Of a DNA stretch of 64,000 nucleotides, positions 12,103-26,320 are shown in pieces. The notes under the pieces were generated by a model, which worked only from the letters and a program-made list of their open reading frames with translations, was not told where the DNA came from and did no database searches. The stretch spans positions 14,032,958 through 14,096,957 of the forward strand of contig OZ035998.1 in NCBI GenBank assembly GCA_964035015.1, in the 5' to 3' direction. The stretch's first letter is position 1. Each line of letters starts with the position of its first letter. The DNA comes from Corallium rubrum. Taxonomy: Eukaryota > Cnidaria > Anthozoa > Scleralcyonacea > Coralliidae. The position numbers and the translations under genes were made by a program.

Positions 12103-13811
12103 TAATTCTGGTGGGACGAAGGAAACGGTTACCCTACCATGAAGTGCTAATTGCGCTTGCGCGTACGTCGTGCTGGCGCTTTTTAAAAATAGGCATATCC
12201 AGTCATGCATGTATCTACTGTGTCAATCATGCCTATAGCTACCATGGTAAAAACAATGCTGTAATTACTGTATGTACTTGTAGTGACCTTGTATTCAGAG
12301 CTGAACAGGATTTTTGTCAAGATTGTCAATGCTAGCCATGCTGTGTTTTTAAGAAAGGAACTCAGAGTAAAGCCATTAAAGCACAGGAGGCTGAGCACTA
12401 ACAGCTCTACTCATATCATGTGCATGGTCACCCATTCAAATACTAACTCAATCAAATTAGGCTTTACTTCGGTCCTCGTCGTGAGAGGCAGTGTGATCAT
12501 AGCTTGACTATTAAAGCTATGTTACTATTTAAAACCTATGGTAATAAAGTATGGTTGTTGTAAAGTTTAGTAGGCCAATCAAATTTTAATACAGTACATC
12601 AACAACAGCTCACAAAATTGACTAATAAAGTATTTAAATAACTTTGTTACAACAATTTGTCAAATAATTATAATGCAATCCAGTTGGTATCTGAAGTAGG
12701 ACTGCTGTAAAGTTTAGAAATAATGAAGTTTTGAATGAAGATCTCCAGCAATTGTCATCAAAATTATGAAAGCAACTAATTTACATTAATTGTTCTTCAA
12801 GATCGAGTAGACATATACTGTATATGCATGCATGCAGTAAAAGGTAGAAGACATGACATAAATTTTTGCATGACATTGACATTACTGCAGCATACAATTT
12901 AATTACCCCATTATTCTTCACTATAAATATAAAGGCTTGCCGTTTCGCACTCTCTACCTAGCCTGTCACTGACATTTGTACAATATGTTATTTAACAGCA
13001 TAATAATTTCGCTCATGAACCACCACAGGTTTTGCACCTTGTTGCTTGATCATGAAGCTAGTTTTGTTTTCTTAGAAGAAAATTCCATTTCTGTTCAGCA
13101 ATGCACAGCCTTGTCAGTTTACAAAGCTCGATCTGACTGCTGAATACACGTAAACATGTTGGTCATATAAATTGCCTCGTCTGAATATGAAATTGTCCAA
13201 AGAAAAACGTATCATTCCAACGTCTATAGTACATCACATTTAATTGACAACGACTCATACTTAAAATACTTACTAAGCTTGTAAGACTTCTATTCTTGAA
13301 AAATAAAGTCCATGCTGCCATAGCATTGACTTACATGAAGTACTACATTTACAATTTTGGCTTCGGTGGTTTGTCGTGAGTCAATCGTTGAATTCTATGT
13401 TTTGATTGGCTCCGAGGGCATTCTAATTAACTTAAACTTAACAGTAGATACAAAAATTGTTCATAAATTCTATGTTTTTAGATCAGCAATACTAATAAAT
13501 AAGTAAATAAACAAACGATTGTGTGAATATTTACACAATCGTTTCACACAAAATTGAAGTGGAAGGCTATGGCGGATTTTATTCTGATCTGAGTAATTGA
13601 TCTGAGTACAGAGGTCAGTGCGTCACGTGCCGGTCTGCTGTTTTCCGGTAATGCGCCGAACTGAGTCCGGATTTGGGTTTTGACCTTTCGGCATGCAGTC
13701 ATTTTGTTTAGAAAAAAAACGAAGGAAACTTTGAAAAACCCCAACAGCGGGTGTTAGTATCTAAAGCAACGTACCTCTCCGACGTACTACAGTATAGTAC
13801 TATTTAATTAT
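12103..13811. other. Intergenic, no gene recognised
   Basis: About 1.7 kb of AT-rich sequence upstream of gene B. A small hairpin (cgattgtgtgaatatttacacaatcg) lies near 13516-13541. Nothing else supported. Confidence 0.4.
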
Positions 13812-14040
13812 AATCGAAATAAAGTAAGGTTAGATATACTGTCGAAACAGAGAACGTAGGAATCTAACGTTTCGAGCGAAGGTCTTCGTCAGGGAGAAAC
13901 GTGTTTCTCGTTTCTCTCTGACGAAGGACCTTCGCTCGAAACGTTAGACTCCTACGTTCTCTGTTTCGGCAGTATATGATTATCTAACCTTACTTTATTT
14001 CGATTGTTGTTTCTACACTGCCTACGCAGCACGCTACTTT
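13812..14040. mobile_element. Penelope-like element termini joined tail to tail
   Basis: Two copies of the PLE terminal sequence face each other: 13812 to about 13905 on the - strand and about 13906-14040 on the + strand, the latter ending tacgcagcacgctacttt. Both contain acgttctctgtttcg and gaaacgttaga. Centre is near 13900-13910. No coding part remains. Confidence 0.75.
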
Positions 14041-14458
14041 ATCTCAGCTTATTTAATATATCAGGATGATTTGCAAATGGCGAAACACTAGTCTCGCTCC
14101 AATGGGGTCGCTCCCAAATTCGCTCCCCAGCGAAACACAGGCACGTGACACAGGTATAGGCTGGCGAAATCGAAAGTAGCTGAAAATGTTTTGCATATAT
14201 TTTTAAAAATCAATATATTTTTAAATATCAATATAACTAAAAATCGTAAGGAAAACTTATTATAGTTTTCAACTTACAAAAAAGCGAAATATAGATTATG
14301 CAGTTGTGCTTTGAATCTTTTTTGAATGTTTTATCCCCCCTGTCGTGTTTCCAAGAAAACAACAAAACCACCGCTTCCAAGTATTAGCTGAAGTGCATAT
14401 CAGCATAATATATTATTATCACGCGGGGTCAACAGTGCCAGAATAGAATCCCTACAAA
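14041..14458. other. Region just upstream of gene B
   Basis: Would hold the promoter and 5' UTR of gene B. I see no confident TATA box. AT-rich with a ccccgcgaa/gcgaaac-like imperfect repeat near 14085-14130. Confidence 0.35.
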
Positions 14459-14643
14459 ATGATTTTTTTCTGTCAAACGAGATTCGTTCAAGTTCTCTTT
14501 TTTCTTTCGGCTTTGTCCTTTATGGCGGAGCAGGCAAAAGTTCAAGCCGAAAACAAGTTAAAGTGCTTTATAACGGATCAATGTTCGTGCATTGTGAATA
14601 GTACTAAACCTCCGCTAGAAATGTCGTTACGGCCAATAAACAG
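14459..14643 (+). CDS. Gene B exon 1 (signal peptide)
   Basis: ATG 14459 opens a hydrophobic leader (VLFFLSALSF) followed by a KLKCFITDQCSC cysteine cluster that matches the CxxxxC pattern at the same place in genes C and D. Donor gtgagt at 14644, phase 2. Confidence 0.78.
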
Positions 14644-17600
14644 GTGAGTGGACTTAAGTGAAATAATCCAAGATTTATATCAACTGTCCTGTTGTTCACT
14701 AATACCTTTTGTGCATGAAACAGTAGGAAAAAGATGCAGCAGCTGTATCGAAAATCTGGCCACCACTCAACCAAGGTTGTTGCATGCGGTTTATTTTAGT
14801 ATATAGCGGCTGTCGTGAAAAATATTGATAGAATTGGATATTATGGTATTAAATTGTATGTGAACGTATCTTGAAAACAATTTAACGTAATACGTCTAAA
14901 AAATATAAAATAATCCTGGTTGGAGAACAGTAAAACGGCGTGAAGAAGTCGGCGTAAAAATACATTTGTCACGCGGTAACGTTCCAATTTGGTTTCGATT
15001 CTTATTATGCAGTGCAGTATGGTTGTAACTAAGGTTTAATTATCAGTTATAAGGCTTAAAACTCAGTATATTCTTCCGTCGTATAGTTGGGTAAAGTTTT
15101 CTTTTTTTCTCTCAGAGGAAGAATTTTTAGTTCAGCTTGCTTTTGCTGTGCCAAATATTAAAAACAATTGAGTCGTCAACATTGAATTCTGTCTGCACAA
15201 TGATAATAAACCACGGAGTTTCTAGTTTTCTTTCACTGCCTTTCCGAAGCATTAGCCAAAATGCCATGATCCGATATATCGTACTGTGGTTGCATCAGAA
15301 TCAGTTCCACTGTATATCTTTTTTCTTGAATATATATCCTCAAAATATTTATTCTACCATTATTAAGACAGGTAAGAGTATCCCAAAAAATGGTTACAAC
15401 TCAATCTTTGTAGCTGTGCCCTGCGATCGACCTGAGATCGATCTAACGACTCCTTGTCCTTGACCTTGCATGTGACTGTGATCTCTGCAGTAGCCACTAC
15501 AAAATAAAACTAGAACCAAGCTATAGTTGGATTCTCAGATGGCTGAAAAGTTAAAATTAGAGTAACCCGCTATAAGCCTATAAGTGCTATGAGATATTTG
15601 TATCAGACAATAATTATACAGGTGATTATAGGATATCGATTGCGGGGCCCGAGCCTCAGTGATTCTATGTCTGGGATCACTGAACACGAATTTCTGGAGT
15701 ATTGTGGGTTTTTTCAATGCATCATATTAGCTGGACTATTTTGCTCACTAGTGACTGCTATCATAATAAAAATAGTCTCTTTTCTAGCTCTGTTACTGAA
15801 ATGTACATAATCTGTATAATTCTTTTATGAAAGACTCACCGTCCGAAGGTTTCTCCAGATATGAATAGACTTGTCTGGCGTTAATAATAGCCAAGAAATC
15901 TCAAGAATAAAGTGAGAGGTACAGCTAGTACACTGTATAGAAAAGCTGTAAATGCTGATGATTCTAATTTTAAAAGTTCTGTCAAATGAGAATTCTTGCT
16001 AATCTCTTTTTTCACTAGAACTGTCATTAATAATGAATCCTTTTATAACTGTATGCATGTTCAAAAATTATTTAGTATACTAAATCAGAGGGTTTGTAGT
16101 AATTATAATTGAGAATAAAGCACTGAATTCATAATTTCCCACTGACAGCAGATCACAACAGTTAAACTGTACATGAACAGTACAAATCTACATGTACTGT
16201 TAAATTGGCATATAGGCTGATGTATATCTGAAGTATTGTCATCTTATGTAGAGTTTTTGTAAAGCTAGCAATTAATACAAAAAAAATATATCCAGCAAAA
16301 GGACCATTGGCAGTACTGTTTTAAATGATATGCAGTCTATAATACTTAATGAAATTTAGTATTGATTGGAGCAAAATTATTTACCAACCTAATTACTAAA
16401 CAGGTATCTTTAAAAATAATATTTAAAAATAAATAATAAACGTTTACTCCAGTTATTCCATATCCAATATGAATTACAGTAGAGTCATGAACGATTACAC
16501 TGTACTTGTATAAGTTAATGTCTTTATGCATTGCATTGCATTGCATTGCATTGCATTGCATTGCAAATAGTTAACCCTTTCATGTATGGCTTTTCAAGTC
16601 TTCTCCCCTTGACAAGTACAATCATCTGGCATTAGACAAAGTTATTGTAACAAGATAAAGTTGTTCTACAACAACAATGTGAATAAAAGGGTTAATTATA
16701 ATTCAACAATATATACTATACAACTACAGTATATGCCAATTTAATTTATATCTTAACTTTATAAAATCAAGTATAGATTGTCAGGAGTGTAACTGTCAAA
16801 ATTGAGCACTCAAAGTTTCCGTATTTCTGACACCTAAATACTTTCATATAATATTCACTATATATACTTAAAAAGAGTACAATCTTTGCAATTGTTATTA
16901 ATACAAGTAATAAATTAACCCTGAAGGCATTAATGCATAATATTGTATTATTTATGTGCAGTTATTGTAACCCTCAAAACACAAAAGAGTTAAACAATAT
17001 ATCCACCCCACCCAATTAGTACTAACTCATCCAACTGAGCCTAACTTTGGACAATTCAGCGACTCTAACATAAGAAGCAGTGTGGTGAGTACACTAACTG
17101 CACATGCCACACATGCCAAAACACATTCACTGTACATATATGGTAGTAGTCTGGCACACTAGGGATGTGCCGGATACCACTTTACCACATACCAGATTTA
17201 ACAGGATAGCTATTTACTGGATATACTGGATACTGGATAGTACTAATAGTAGCAGGTTTAAATACAAGGGACCTGGTTGGAGAAAAACATGGGAATACTA
17301 TCGTCACTCAGTGTATACTTCGTAGTTTAGCAAGTTTACACTTGAAATTCAAACAAAACATGGAATTACTGAAACAACTCAAACAAGTATATTTACTATA
17401 TAGTATTTAATAATATTGTATTAGTATTAAATGCTAAGAAGTAAGACAAGTGTATATAATAGTACATGATGTACATCTAGTGAATACTATACTAATAAAA
17501 GAGTAAACTGGTAACATGACTGACTGTTTAATATTGAGTGATTTTAAGTAAGAAGTACTTCCTAGTAAACACAACATTATCCAGTAAATATCCAGTAAAA

Positions 17601-20600
17601 GTTTACTGGTTACCAGATACTACTGGATAGTGGAATTTTACCAGATACCGGATTCCAGTATCTGGCTTCAGCACATCCCTATGGCACACCTTGACCATTT
17701 TGTGTATTATTTAGCTCTTACCATAAGTTTTATGCATGGTAATTCTTGCTGTAATCTGATCCTCTGGGGCAACCCAAGGGCAAACAGGGCTCAGTAGTGC
17801 CCAGGGATGGAAAATTTTATTGATCATCTGGTTCCACTGCACAGAATTGCACACTAAGAAACACAAATGATAGCTAGCTGGTCACCCTCCAGATTGTAAA
17901 GTTTGTCGTTCGCGGGGAAGATGTTCCCCGCGCAATTTTTTCAAATTTGAACTGCATCCGCGCAAAATGGGTTAAATATATCCGCATCTGCGCAAAATGG
18001 GTTAAATATATCCGTATCCGCCAAAAATGAGTTAATTATATGGTTGTGTCACATCTGCGCAGTTTTTACAAGCCATCCACGCAGTTTTTACCAGCCATCC
18101 GCGCAGTTTTTACCTGCCCATCCGCGCATTTCCGATCCTTTGACCCGTCCATAGTCAATCGAGATATGGTCTGGAAACTCAGCTAAAGTCTTTGGTCCAT
18201 CTTTTTGTTCGCCTTTATGCATTTTTGTGCACGGTGCACGGTCACTGAACACATTGTATTTTAGTATAATGAACAAATTGTCCAATAGCAACGTTTCAGT
18301 TCAATCACTCAACCGTGCTTTTTAAATATTAATAGACCTAAAACAAAGGATGTGCACGGTGTAAGGTACGGTTCAACATAAAATCCCAGCTCATTATAGG
18401 CGCTTTGAAGTTTGCCGAGTTTCCAGACCATATCTCGATTGACTATGATCCGTCTTACCCGCACACTTAGCAAACTTTACAATCTGGGTCACCCTCACAG
18501 ACACTCTAGAGCACCTGTATGCTGACCTGGAGAATATATACACTATATGGAGATTTGTTTGTTTTGTTTTCCTCAGATCCTGTCTGCTAACCTGCCTGTC
18601 TCATATAAACATGCACTGCCGCCAGGAAAAACACCGCAGGCTACTGTGCTGCTTGCCTTCTTTTACCAATCAGGAACTTGCTACTGATGTGCCAAGTAAC
18701 TCAGCTGGCTGGGTAACTCGCATCCATATAAACAGGCTCTTAGGTATCATCATCACTCCTTCATTTCCTCCTCAACATCATTATCATCAAAACTAAAAGC
18801 AAGACCAGAAGACCTATTGTTTATATCGAGTATATAAAAGCGGAGAATCTGGCAAATGTTCATCTGGGCTACGCACATTCATTCCTACCTTTTTTCATGA
18901 TTGACTTTGACGTTGTTGCGACTTTCTTTGGTTGGCATCTCAACCGTGCAATCGTGCATGGATTTATTATTTATACAAATTTATATATTAAAGATTTTCG
19001 TCAGTCCATTTTCGTCCAGGAGGCGAGAAAAGCGCGAGGGCCAAGTACTTCACATAAGATCTATTATAAAAGCTTATGTTTGGTTGAGATTTTGGTTAGA
19101 GGGATTGTAGCCTGCGTAGCAAAACGCTTGCTACGCAGGCTAGAGGGATTGGGAATGGATCACAACTTTACAAAATTTCACTTTAAACATTTTTGCGTGC
19201 AACAAACCAATGTATTGCTATGTCAGCAGCATGGATCTTTCTATGCTTTTTTTTTTATTTGTTGATATAATTCTGGGTTTCTCCTTAGATAAGATCGACG
19301 TACACAAGATCTGGTACCTGTAGTAGAACGAGTCTAGGTTTCGGTTAACGTTCGGTTTGCGATATTGCCCCGACAGGCTTTGCGAAACTGCAGGCCTGAC
19401 GTCACAGCTCAAATGCTGTTGTTTCATCATGGCGGATTTTCATGCAGAGTGGCATTGATTTCGATCGAGTAGTTCAAAGTGAAGTGTTTTTGCCAGCTGC
19501 TTGCTTGCTTGCTTGGCATGGAAGTGTTTGAAGTCAGTTATGCGGCTGGCAAGTATCTTGTTTATGAACTTCTCCGCCAGTGTTCACAAAACGTTTTCGA
19601 GCCCCGCCGAAGCTGTCGCATCCAAGTGGCAACCGACATTATATAGACTACAAAAACATGGAATCAGGATTCATGTTGTATGAAGATATTGCATAGATGT
19701 AGGGTGTGGGTATACATATTTTACTAGTCACCTATTGCATATTTGCTAGTGCATATCTGTACCTGGCCCACACATGTGAAGTTTGGGCGCCTCAGACAAT
19801 AACTAAAATCAGCCGGTAAGGTTGAAAGACTACAATGCAGGGCAACTAAATATATTTTAAGTTTTTGAACTGGCCGGATGATTTATCATACAATCTGTCA
19901 TATGATCATCTGAAAACAGTTAATTGCTGCGAGCCGTAAGGCGAGCAGCTCACTAATCTTGACGAGGTCTGGGTCGAGTTTATATGCGTTCACAAACTCG
20001 ATTTAAGGATTTCGGGGGCGATGATCTTCGGATACGCAATGTCTACCGATCAGCGGCAGGCATTATTAAATTGTGCGCTACGCTACACCTGGCATTGTTT
20101 GGCGGTGGAATATGATATTATATCAAACCAAGGGCGTAGGAACCGGGGGGGCTAAGGGGCTGCAGCCCCCCCCCCCCATATTTTATCTTGCTGATATTAG
20201 CCCCCCCAATATTTTGCCCAACTACGGTTTGAGATTAAATGAGTTAAAGAGATCGTTGGTAATAATTTATAAAAATAAAAAATAAATCCTCCTAACACCA
20301 TAAAAATATGAATTTCTTTCGTACAGAACGGGAAATTCGTCATATGACCGAAATCTATTTCTCTGCATGCATCACCAGGCAGGGACGCGAGGGGCCTGGG
20401 CTGCAGTAGAACCCAGTACGCACAGTGCATAGGTAGAACCCCCATGCTATGTGACCATTTTTCTGAAGCTGAAAACTAGTCGTGGACCCCCTAGGCGGAT
20501 TTGTGGCAAAGCCGCGAATGCGCATTACACAAACTCAAGTAGCCCCCCCAAAGTAACACTGCTTCCTACGCCCCTGTATCAAACACAACTCTATTTGTTG

Positions 20601-23600
20601 TTGGAAGTATATATCAAGGCCACAAAAGGCTAAGCGACATTTCGAGGGGCAGACAGTGTATTTATACGAGTCTTTGTTCATTAATTTTTATTTGACATAC
20701 CACACCATTGTGCCAGATGATTTCACTTAACATTTTAAGCATGCGACGTTATTGTCAACACTCACGTCACGCGTATAAAATTGAGCCATTAAAGATGGCA
20801 ACAGCCGCTATTGCTGCAAATCAACAACCTAAAACTGCATAGATTGCCGTTCTTCACTTAAAGCAAGAGTGCTGACGCCATCACTCTTTAATGGCTCGAT
20901 TTTATACGCGTGACGTCCATGTTGAGGAAAACGTCGCATGCTTAAGCTCTTTAACTGAAAATGCTTCGGACGATAACAAGTATTTTACTACTAAATAGTA
21001 AATGGTAGCAACTCGCAGCACTTCACTTTTGATAAAAACTTCTAGTATGCGTTCACAAACTCGATTCTTAGGATTTCGTGGGCGATGATCTTCGGTATAC
21101 GCAATGTCGGCTGCCGATCAGCGGCAGGCATTATTAAATTGTGCGCTACGCTACACCTGGCATTGTTTGGCGCTGGAATATAGAAAAATACACTTCTCTT
21201 TAATAAATCAATACTACACTATTATATCAAACACAACTCTATTTGTTGTTGGAAGTATATATCAAGGCCACAAAAGGCTAAACGACATTTCAAGGGGCAG
21301 ACAGTGTATTTATACGAGTCTTTGTTCAATAATTTTTATATGACATTCCACACCATTGTGCCAGATGATTTCACTTAACATTTTAAGCATGCGACGTTAT
21401 TGTCAGCACTCACGTCACGCGTATAAAATTGAGCCATTAAAGATCACAACAGTCGTTATTGCTGCAGATCAACAACCTAAAACTGCATATAGATTGCCGT
21501 TCTTCACTTCAAGCAAGAGTGCTGACGCCATCACTCTTTAATGGCTCGGTTTTATACGCGTGACATCCTTGTTGAGGAAAACGTCGCATGCTTAAGCTTT
21601 TTAACTGAAAATGCTTCGGACGATAACAAGTATTTTACTACTAAATAGTAAATGGTAGCAACTCGCAGCACTTCACTTTTGATAAAAACTTCTAGTCTAC
21701 TACTATACCATTATCGTACTGGGCCTGGCATATCTGAACTAGACATACTAGTTCAGAACTAGACATACTAGTTTCTAAATGCTGTACTATTGGAGTAGTC
21801 TAATCCGCCTCAGTTAATCAGTTCAAAACTCAACTTTCTAATCACTACATTAATGCTGTAATTATTAATTAATGCTTATGACGTCAATAACTTTTTTTTT
21901 TGAAATCAATATTTAAAATGTTCTTCATCTCGACCTGTAACATACTCTCTTCTAAACCTTACTGCTACTGACCTTAATCACTTATATCTATTGTATTTGT
22001 TTACATGATTATCCTGAATTGTGAAATGGTCTAGAATTCCAGATAATCCTGAATAGTAAAGAAAATGAAACCCAACCCTGACCCCCACCTCTAAACCTGA
22101 CCCTAAACCTAACAACCCCCGGTAACCCTAAATCTAACCACAACCCTCCTGGGAGAAAGTTCCACCTCTAGACCCTGACCACAACACCCCTACTGTGTTT
22201 TTTTGTTATATGCTTTTTAGTTTAACATTCTGCATGTGGGACAGAGAAGTCCTTTAGGCTTCAGGATAATCCTGAATTCTAGACACTTTAAATTGACAAT
22301 TCAGGACTGAATAGTCCTGCACCACATTCAGCCTTCGATCTGATCTACCTCAGCCCACTCCCACCTCTTAGCTCATGCGTTATAGAGACCTCTGCACTTT
22401 CCAGTAGCCCAAGTCCACACCTGACCCAGGTGTCTTGTTTCTGATTTAATATGTAACGCCTTCATATAAACTCTTGACTCGATCCTAGACTCCTTCGACA
22501 TGACTGAAAACACGAGTTAATCATACGACCTAACCACAGAATAAGGATTGACCTAACTCCTAAGTCATTACGTCACTCTATCATTTACAACATGCCTATC
22601 TTTGCACCCATCCATTCCATACTCTCAATTTCTGCGACTTCACCGCCTATGCAGTGATGACAAAGACTTTGAGACCAAATGTTTGGAAATGAGATCCTTT
22701 TTTATCCAGCGTGGCTATCCCACCCACCTGTTAGACACTGCTATTAACAAAGCATCTAGTATTCCTCGTCCTGGCAATTTATAAAACAGCCTTTAGAAAG
22801 AGTTTCTGATATTAAAATACCATTAGTTCTCACATTTCATCCTTTCAACTACAAAGTTAAGCATATCATTAGCCACAATTTCCATATCCTAAAGAATGAT
22901 CCTGAAACGTCAGCTATTCTCACCGACAACCATTTAATCTCTTTTCGGCGTAATAAAAATATTCGTGATGGTTTAGTGCGTAGTGCCCTTAGAAAAAATC
23001 TACTGGCACCAGCGGGTACTTTTTCTTGCTCTCGTACCCGTTGTTACACGTGTTCCTTTGGGACCTAAATCTAATTTTGTTATTCAGCATGCGATTTTAC
23101 TCGCATCTCTTCCAACATCATTTACTGTATTTCTTGCAATAAATGTTGCATGCTTTACATCGGTGAAACTGGCAGACGTTTATCTGGCAGGTTTGCTGAA
23201 CATCTTCGTTCCGCGAGGAACAATGATGTTGACAAGCTGTTGTCCGACATTTTAAGAGTGCCAACCATTGTATTTCGGACATGCAAGTTTGTGCCATTTC
23301 ACCCATTTCTGGCGGTAATGTCTGCCGCAAAAGACTAGGAAGGCATCTCATTTTCAAAATTGGTACCATTCATCCTCATGCACGGACTCAACGAACGTTT
23401 TTCTTTTATTTAACACCTCTGAAGACATTGTTTCTGTTTAGCAAGGGCGGACATAAACAGCGTTTTCACTTTATATATTTATCTATTTTTACTCTCGCTC
23501 ATCCTGTTTACACCCCTTCCTTCTTTCTCATCGACGGTATGAATAGCAAATGTCTTTCGCATCTCATTATCGATTTGTTATTGTTATTTTGATTTGATTG

Positions 23601-26282
23601 GCTAATTTTTCGCATCTAATTATCAATTTGTTATTGTCATTTTTATCTGATTGGCTTATTTTTGGTCACATGATTACCTTTCGTATATAAGCTCGTTGTT
23701 TGTTTACACTCTTTACGTTTCTCTCTGACGAAGGGCCTTCGCTCGAAACGTTAGACTCCTACGTTCTCTGTTTCGGCAGTATATCTAACCTTACTATATT
23801 TCGATTGTTGTTTCTACACTGCCTACGCAGCACGCTACTTTTATTACATCTTTGCTCCCTCCCCCTGCCCTTCGGGGAGGGCGTAGTGCAACCTCGTACC
23901 CAGGGTCTTATCTCCGCTCCCCCGCGGCGTAGTGGAGGAAGGAACGGAGACAAGACCCTTGGCACAGCTTGCCCAGGCGCGTGATATGACCAGTAAACGC
24001 GTTCTCAAGGGCCACCGTGTCAAACGCAGCATCAGTGAGCTCTATATATAACTGGAGTGATATCTGCTGTCCATTCACCGGGGAAAGATTGAAGTCAAAC
24101 ATGGCGGCCATGTAGGTCTAAAGTACTACCAGACCGCGTAGAAGACTGGAAATATACGTACTTTAGGCCCAAAAGGATCGTGGGCTCTGGGAACAAGATT
24201 GTTACAACGACATCACTCCGGTTATATATAGAGCTCACTGTGCAGCATACGTACCTATGTTTGCATAATATGGAATATTTACGCTTCATAACCCTAGCAA
24301 GCAATAGTCTGCGTGCACTAAACTATGGGGCATGCAGTACTGTTATAGGCCAATAGCTTTTTTCATTTTTTTGGAAGACTAAAAGTCTTCTAATATAATC
24401 CTAAACGATTTTGCCGGTCTACTCTTGAATGTTAAATTTATTCCTGAGTTTACATTTGGTTTTTCAAATACTTCTCGGTGAACTCCCTTTGTTTAAACAG
24501 CAACATATTTGTGCTGCTGACATAGTGCTACAATATGGTTGCATATAAAGGCAACCTGTACTCTGCAGACGCAAAAACGGTACAAAAATTTACTGGCGAC
24601 CGTTTACTTCAACAACGAGCAGAAATTTTTTCGCAGCCATTTTGCATGTGGTGTGCATGCTAGGGTTTGAGAAAGTGTTTGTGCAAATTAAAACGCGTTT
24701 TTAAGCTGTCTCTTTCTTGCATTTATAGGCATATATTTTTAAAATTAAATGTCAATTTTATGAAATTTTTAATTTCAGCAAGAGTGATATAATGGGTGAA
24801 ACTGATGATTGGATGTATTCTGTTAACCTCTGTCATGGAGTCCACATGACCTACCCAAAAACAAATCCAGGCTGTCAAAACTCTACGGTACATGATTAAA
24901 TTATCTTTTTTACTACTATTATGAACAATACATATATTACGTACTATGTATATAATTCAGTATATTAAAAGTAGCGTGCTGCGTAGGCAGTGTAGAAACA
25001 ACAATCGAAATATAGTAAGGTTAGATATACTGCCGAAACAGAGAACGTATGAGTCTAACGTTTCGAGCGAAGCGGGCCCTTCGTCAGAGAGAAGCGTCTT
25101 AGAAACAGGCATTACATCACAGAAAATTAGTTGCCTGCATATTTCATCCATGGCACTAATAAGACTTTGATCAAACGCTGTACGTCACATAAGACAAACC
25201 ATATTTAGTAGCCTGCGTAGCAGGCGCTGGGATGATTGGGAAGGGAGCGCCTGCAGGCGCCTATTGTTATTTTTCGTGCCGCCCCCCAATTAAAACAGTT
25301 ATTTTGTCAATTTCACGGAGCTAAAATTTAGCTTAATTAATTTGGAAGTTGATCGAATATTTACTCCGTTTAAAAAACACGTATCTAGAATTAACTAAAA
25401 TAGCACAGTTATGAATGTGCTTTCTTGATTCAGGAATTTGTGTGGTATATGTTCGCTGTCAGCGTCTGACATTATCATTATTCTGCTGTTGCTATATCTT
25501 GTCTGGGTTACGGTTAATAGTGTTCACTGCAAAATCTTTTAAATAATTAAACAACCCCGAAGGGGCCACGTCTTGCGGGAAAATCTTACCGTAATTAACT
25601 GTTGGGAAACCAGCGAATAAACATTTTCCTTTGGATGCACATGCAGCTGCTTTATGGCCACTCTTTTCTCAGTCTCAGTTTATTTTGAGCTCGTTTCCTT
25701 ATATGCAAGGCACATTTTCACAACGCCCTTCTTCGCCAACGTCTGCAGCGGAAATTCAAACTCTCTTTGACTGATAGGTCATTAGCGTGTCAACCAATGG
25801 ATTGCGAGCGTTGGTCGGCGAACGCTACAGGCGCTCCTTTCATTGTCTGTCCCAATCCCCAGCGCCGGCTACGCAGGCTGGATGATTTTATATACCCAAC
25901 TATCCAGATTTCTAGTAGACCCCTAACCCTACAATACTAAAAAATATTTGTAAACTACACATTACAATTATAGAAATATAGTAAGGTTAGATATACTGCC
26001 GAAACAGAGAACGTAGGAGTCTAACGTTTCGAGCGAAGGCCCTTCGTCAGAGAGAAACGTAAAGAGTGTAAACAAACAACGAGCTTGTATACGAAAGGTA
26101 ATCATGTGACCGAAAATAAGCCAATCAGATAAAAATGACAATAACAAACTGATAATGAGATGTGAAAAATTAGCCAATCAAATCAAAATAACAATAACAA
26201 ATCGATAATGAGACGCGAAAGACATTTGCTATTCATACCGTCGATGAGCAAGAAGGAGGGGGTGTAAAAAGGATGAGCGAGA

Positions 26283-26320
<38 letters not shown>

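Larger units (their letters stand above)
19983..21045. repeat. Tandem duplication, unit 1 (carries a MITE)
   Basis: Starts tatgcgttcacaaactcgat and matches unit 2 (21046-21695) nearly base for base to gataaaaacttctagt. It differs by a 448-bp MITE insertion with duplicated target at 20121-20584 and by lacking about 41 bases present in unit 2 near 21180-21220. Confidence 0.85.

Noticed and set aside
22080-22150. Possible interstitial telomere repeat (ccctaa-like)
   Set aside because: Units are irregular (ccctgaccc, ctaaacct). No run of the animal TTAGGG repeat.
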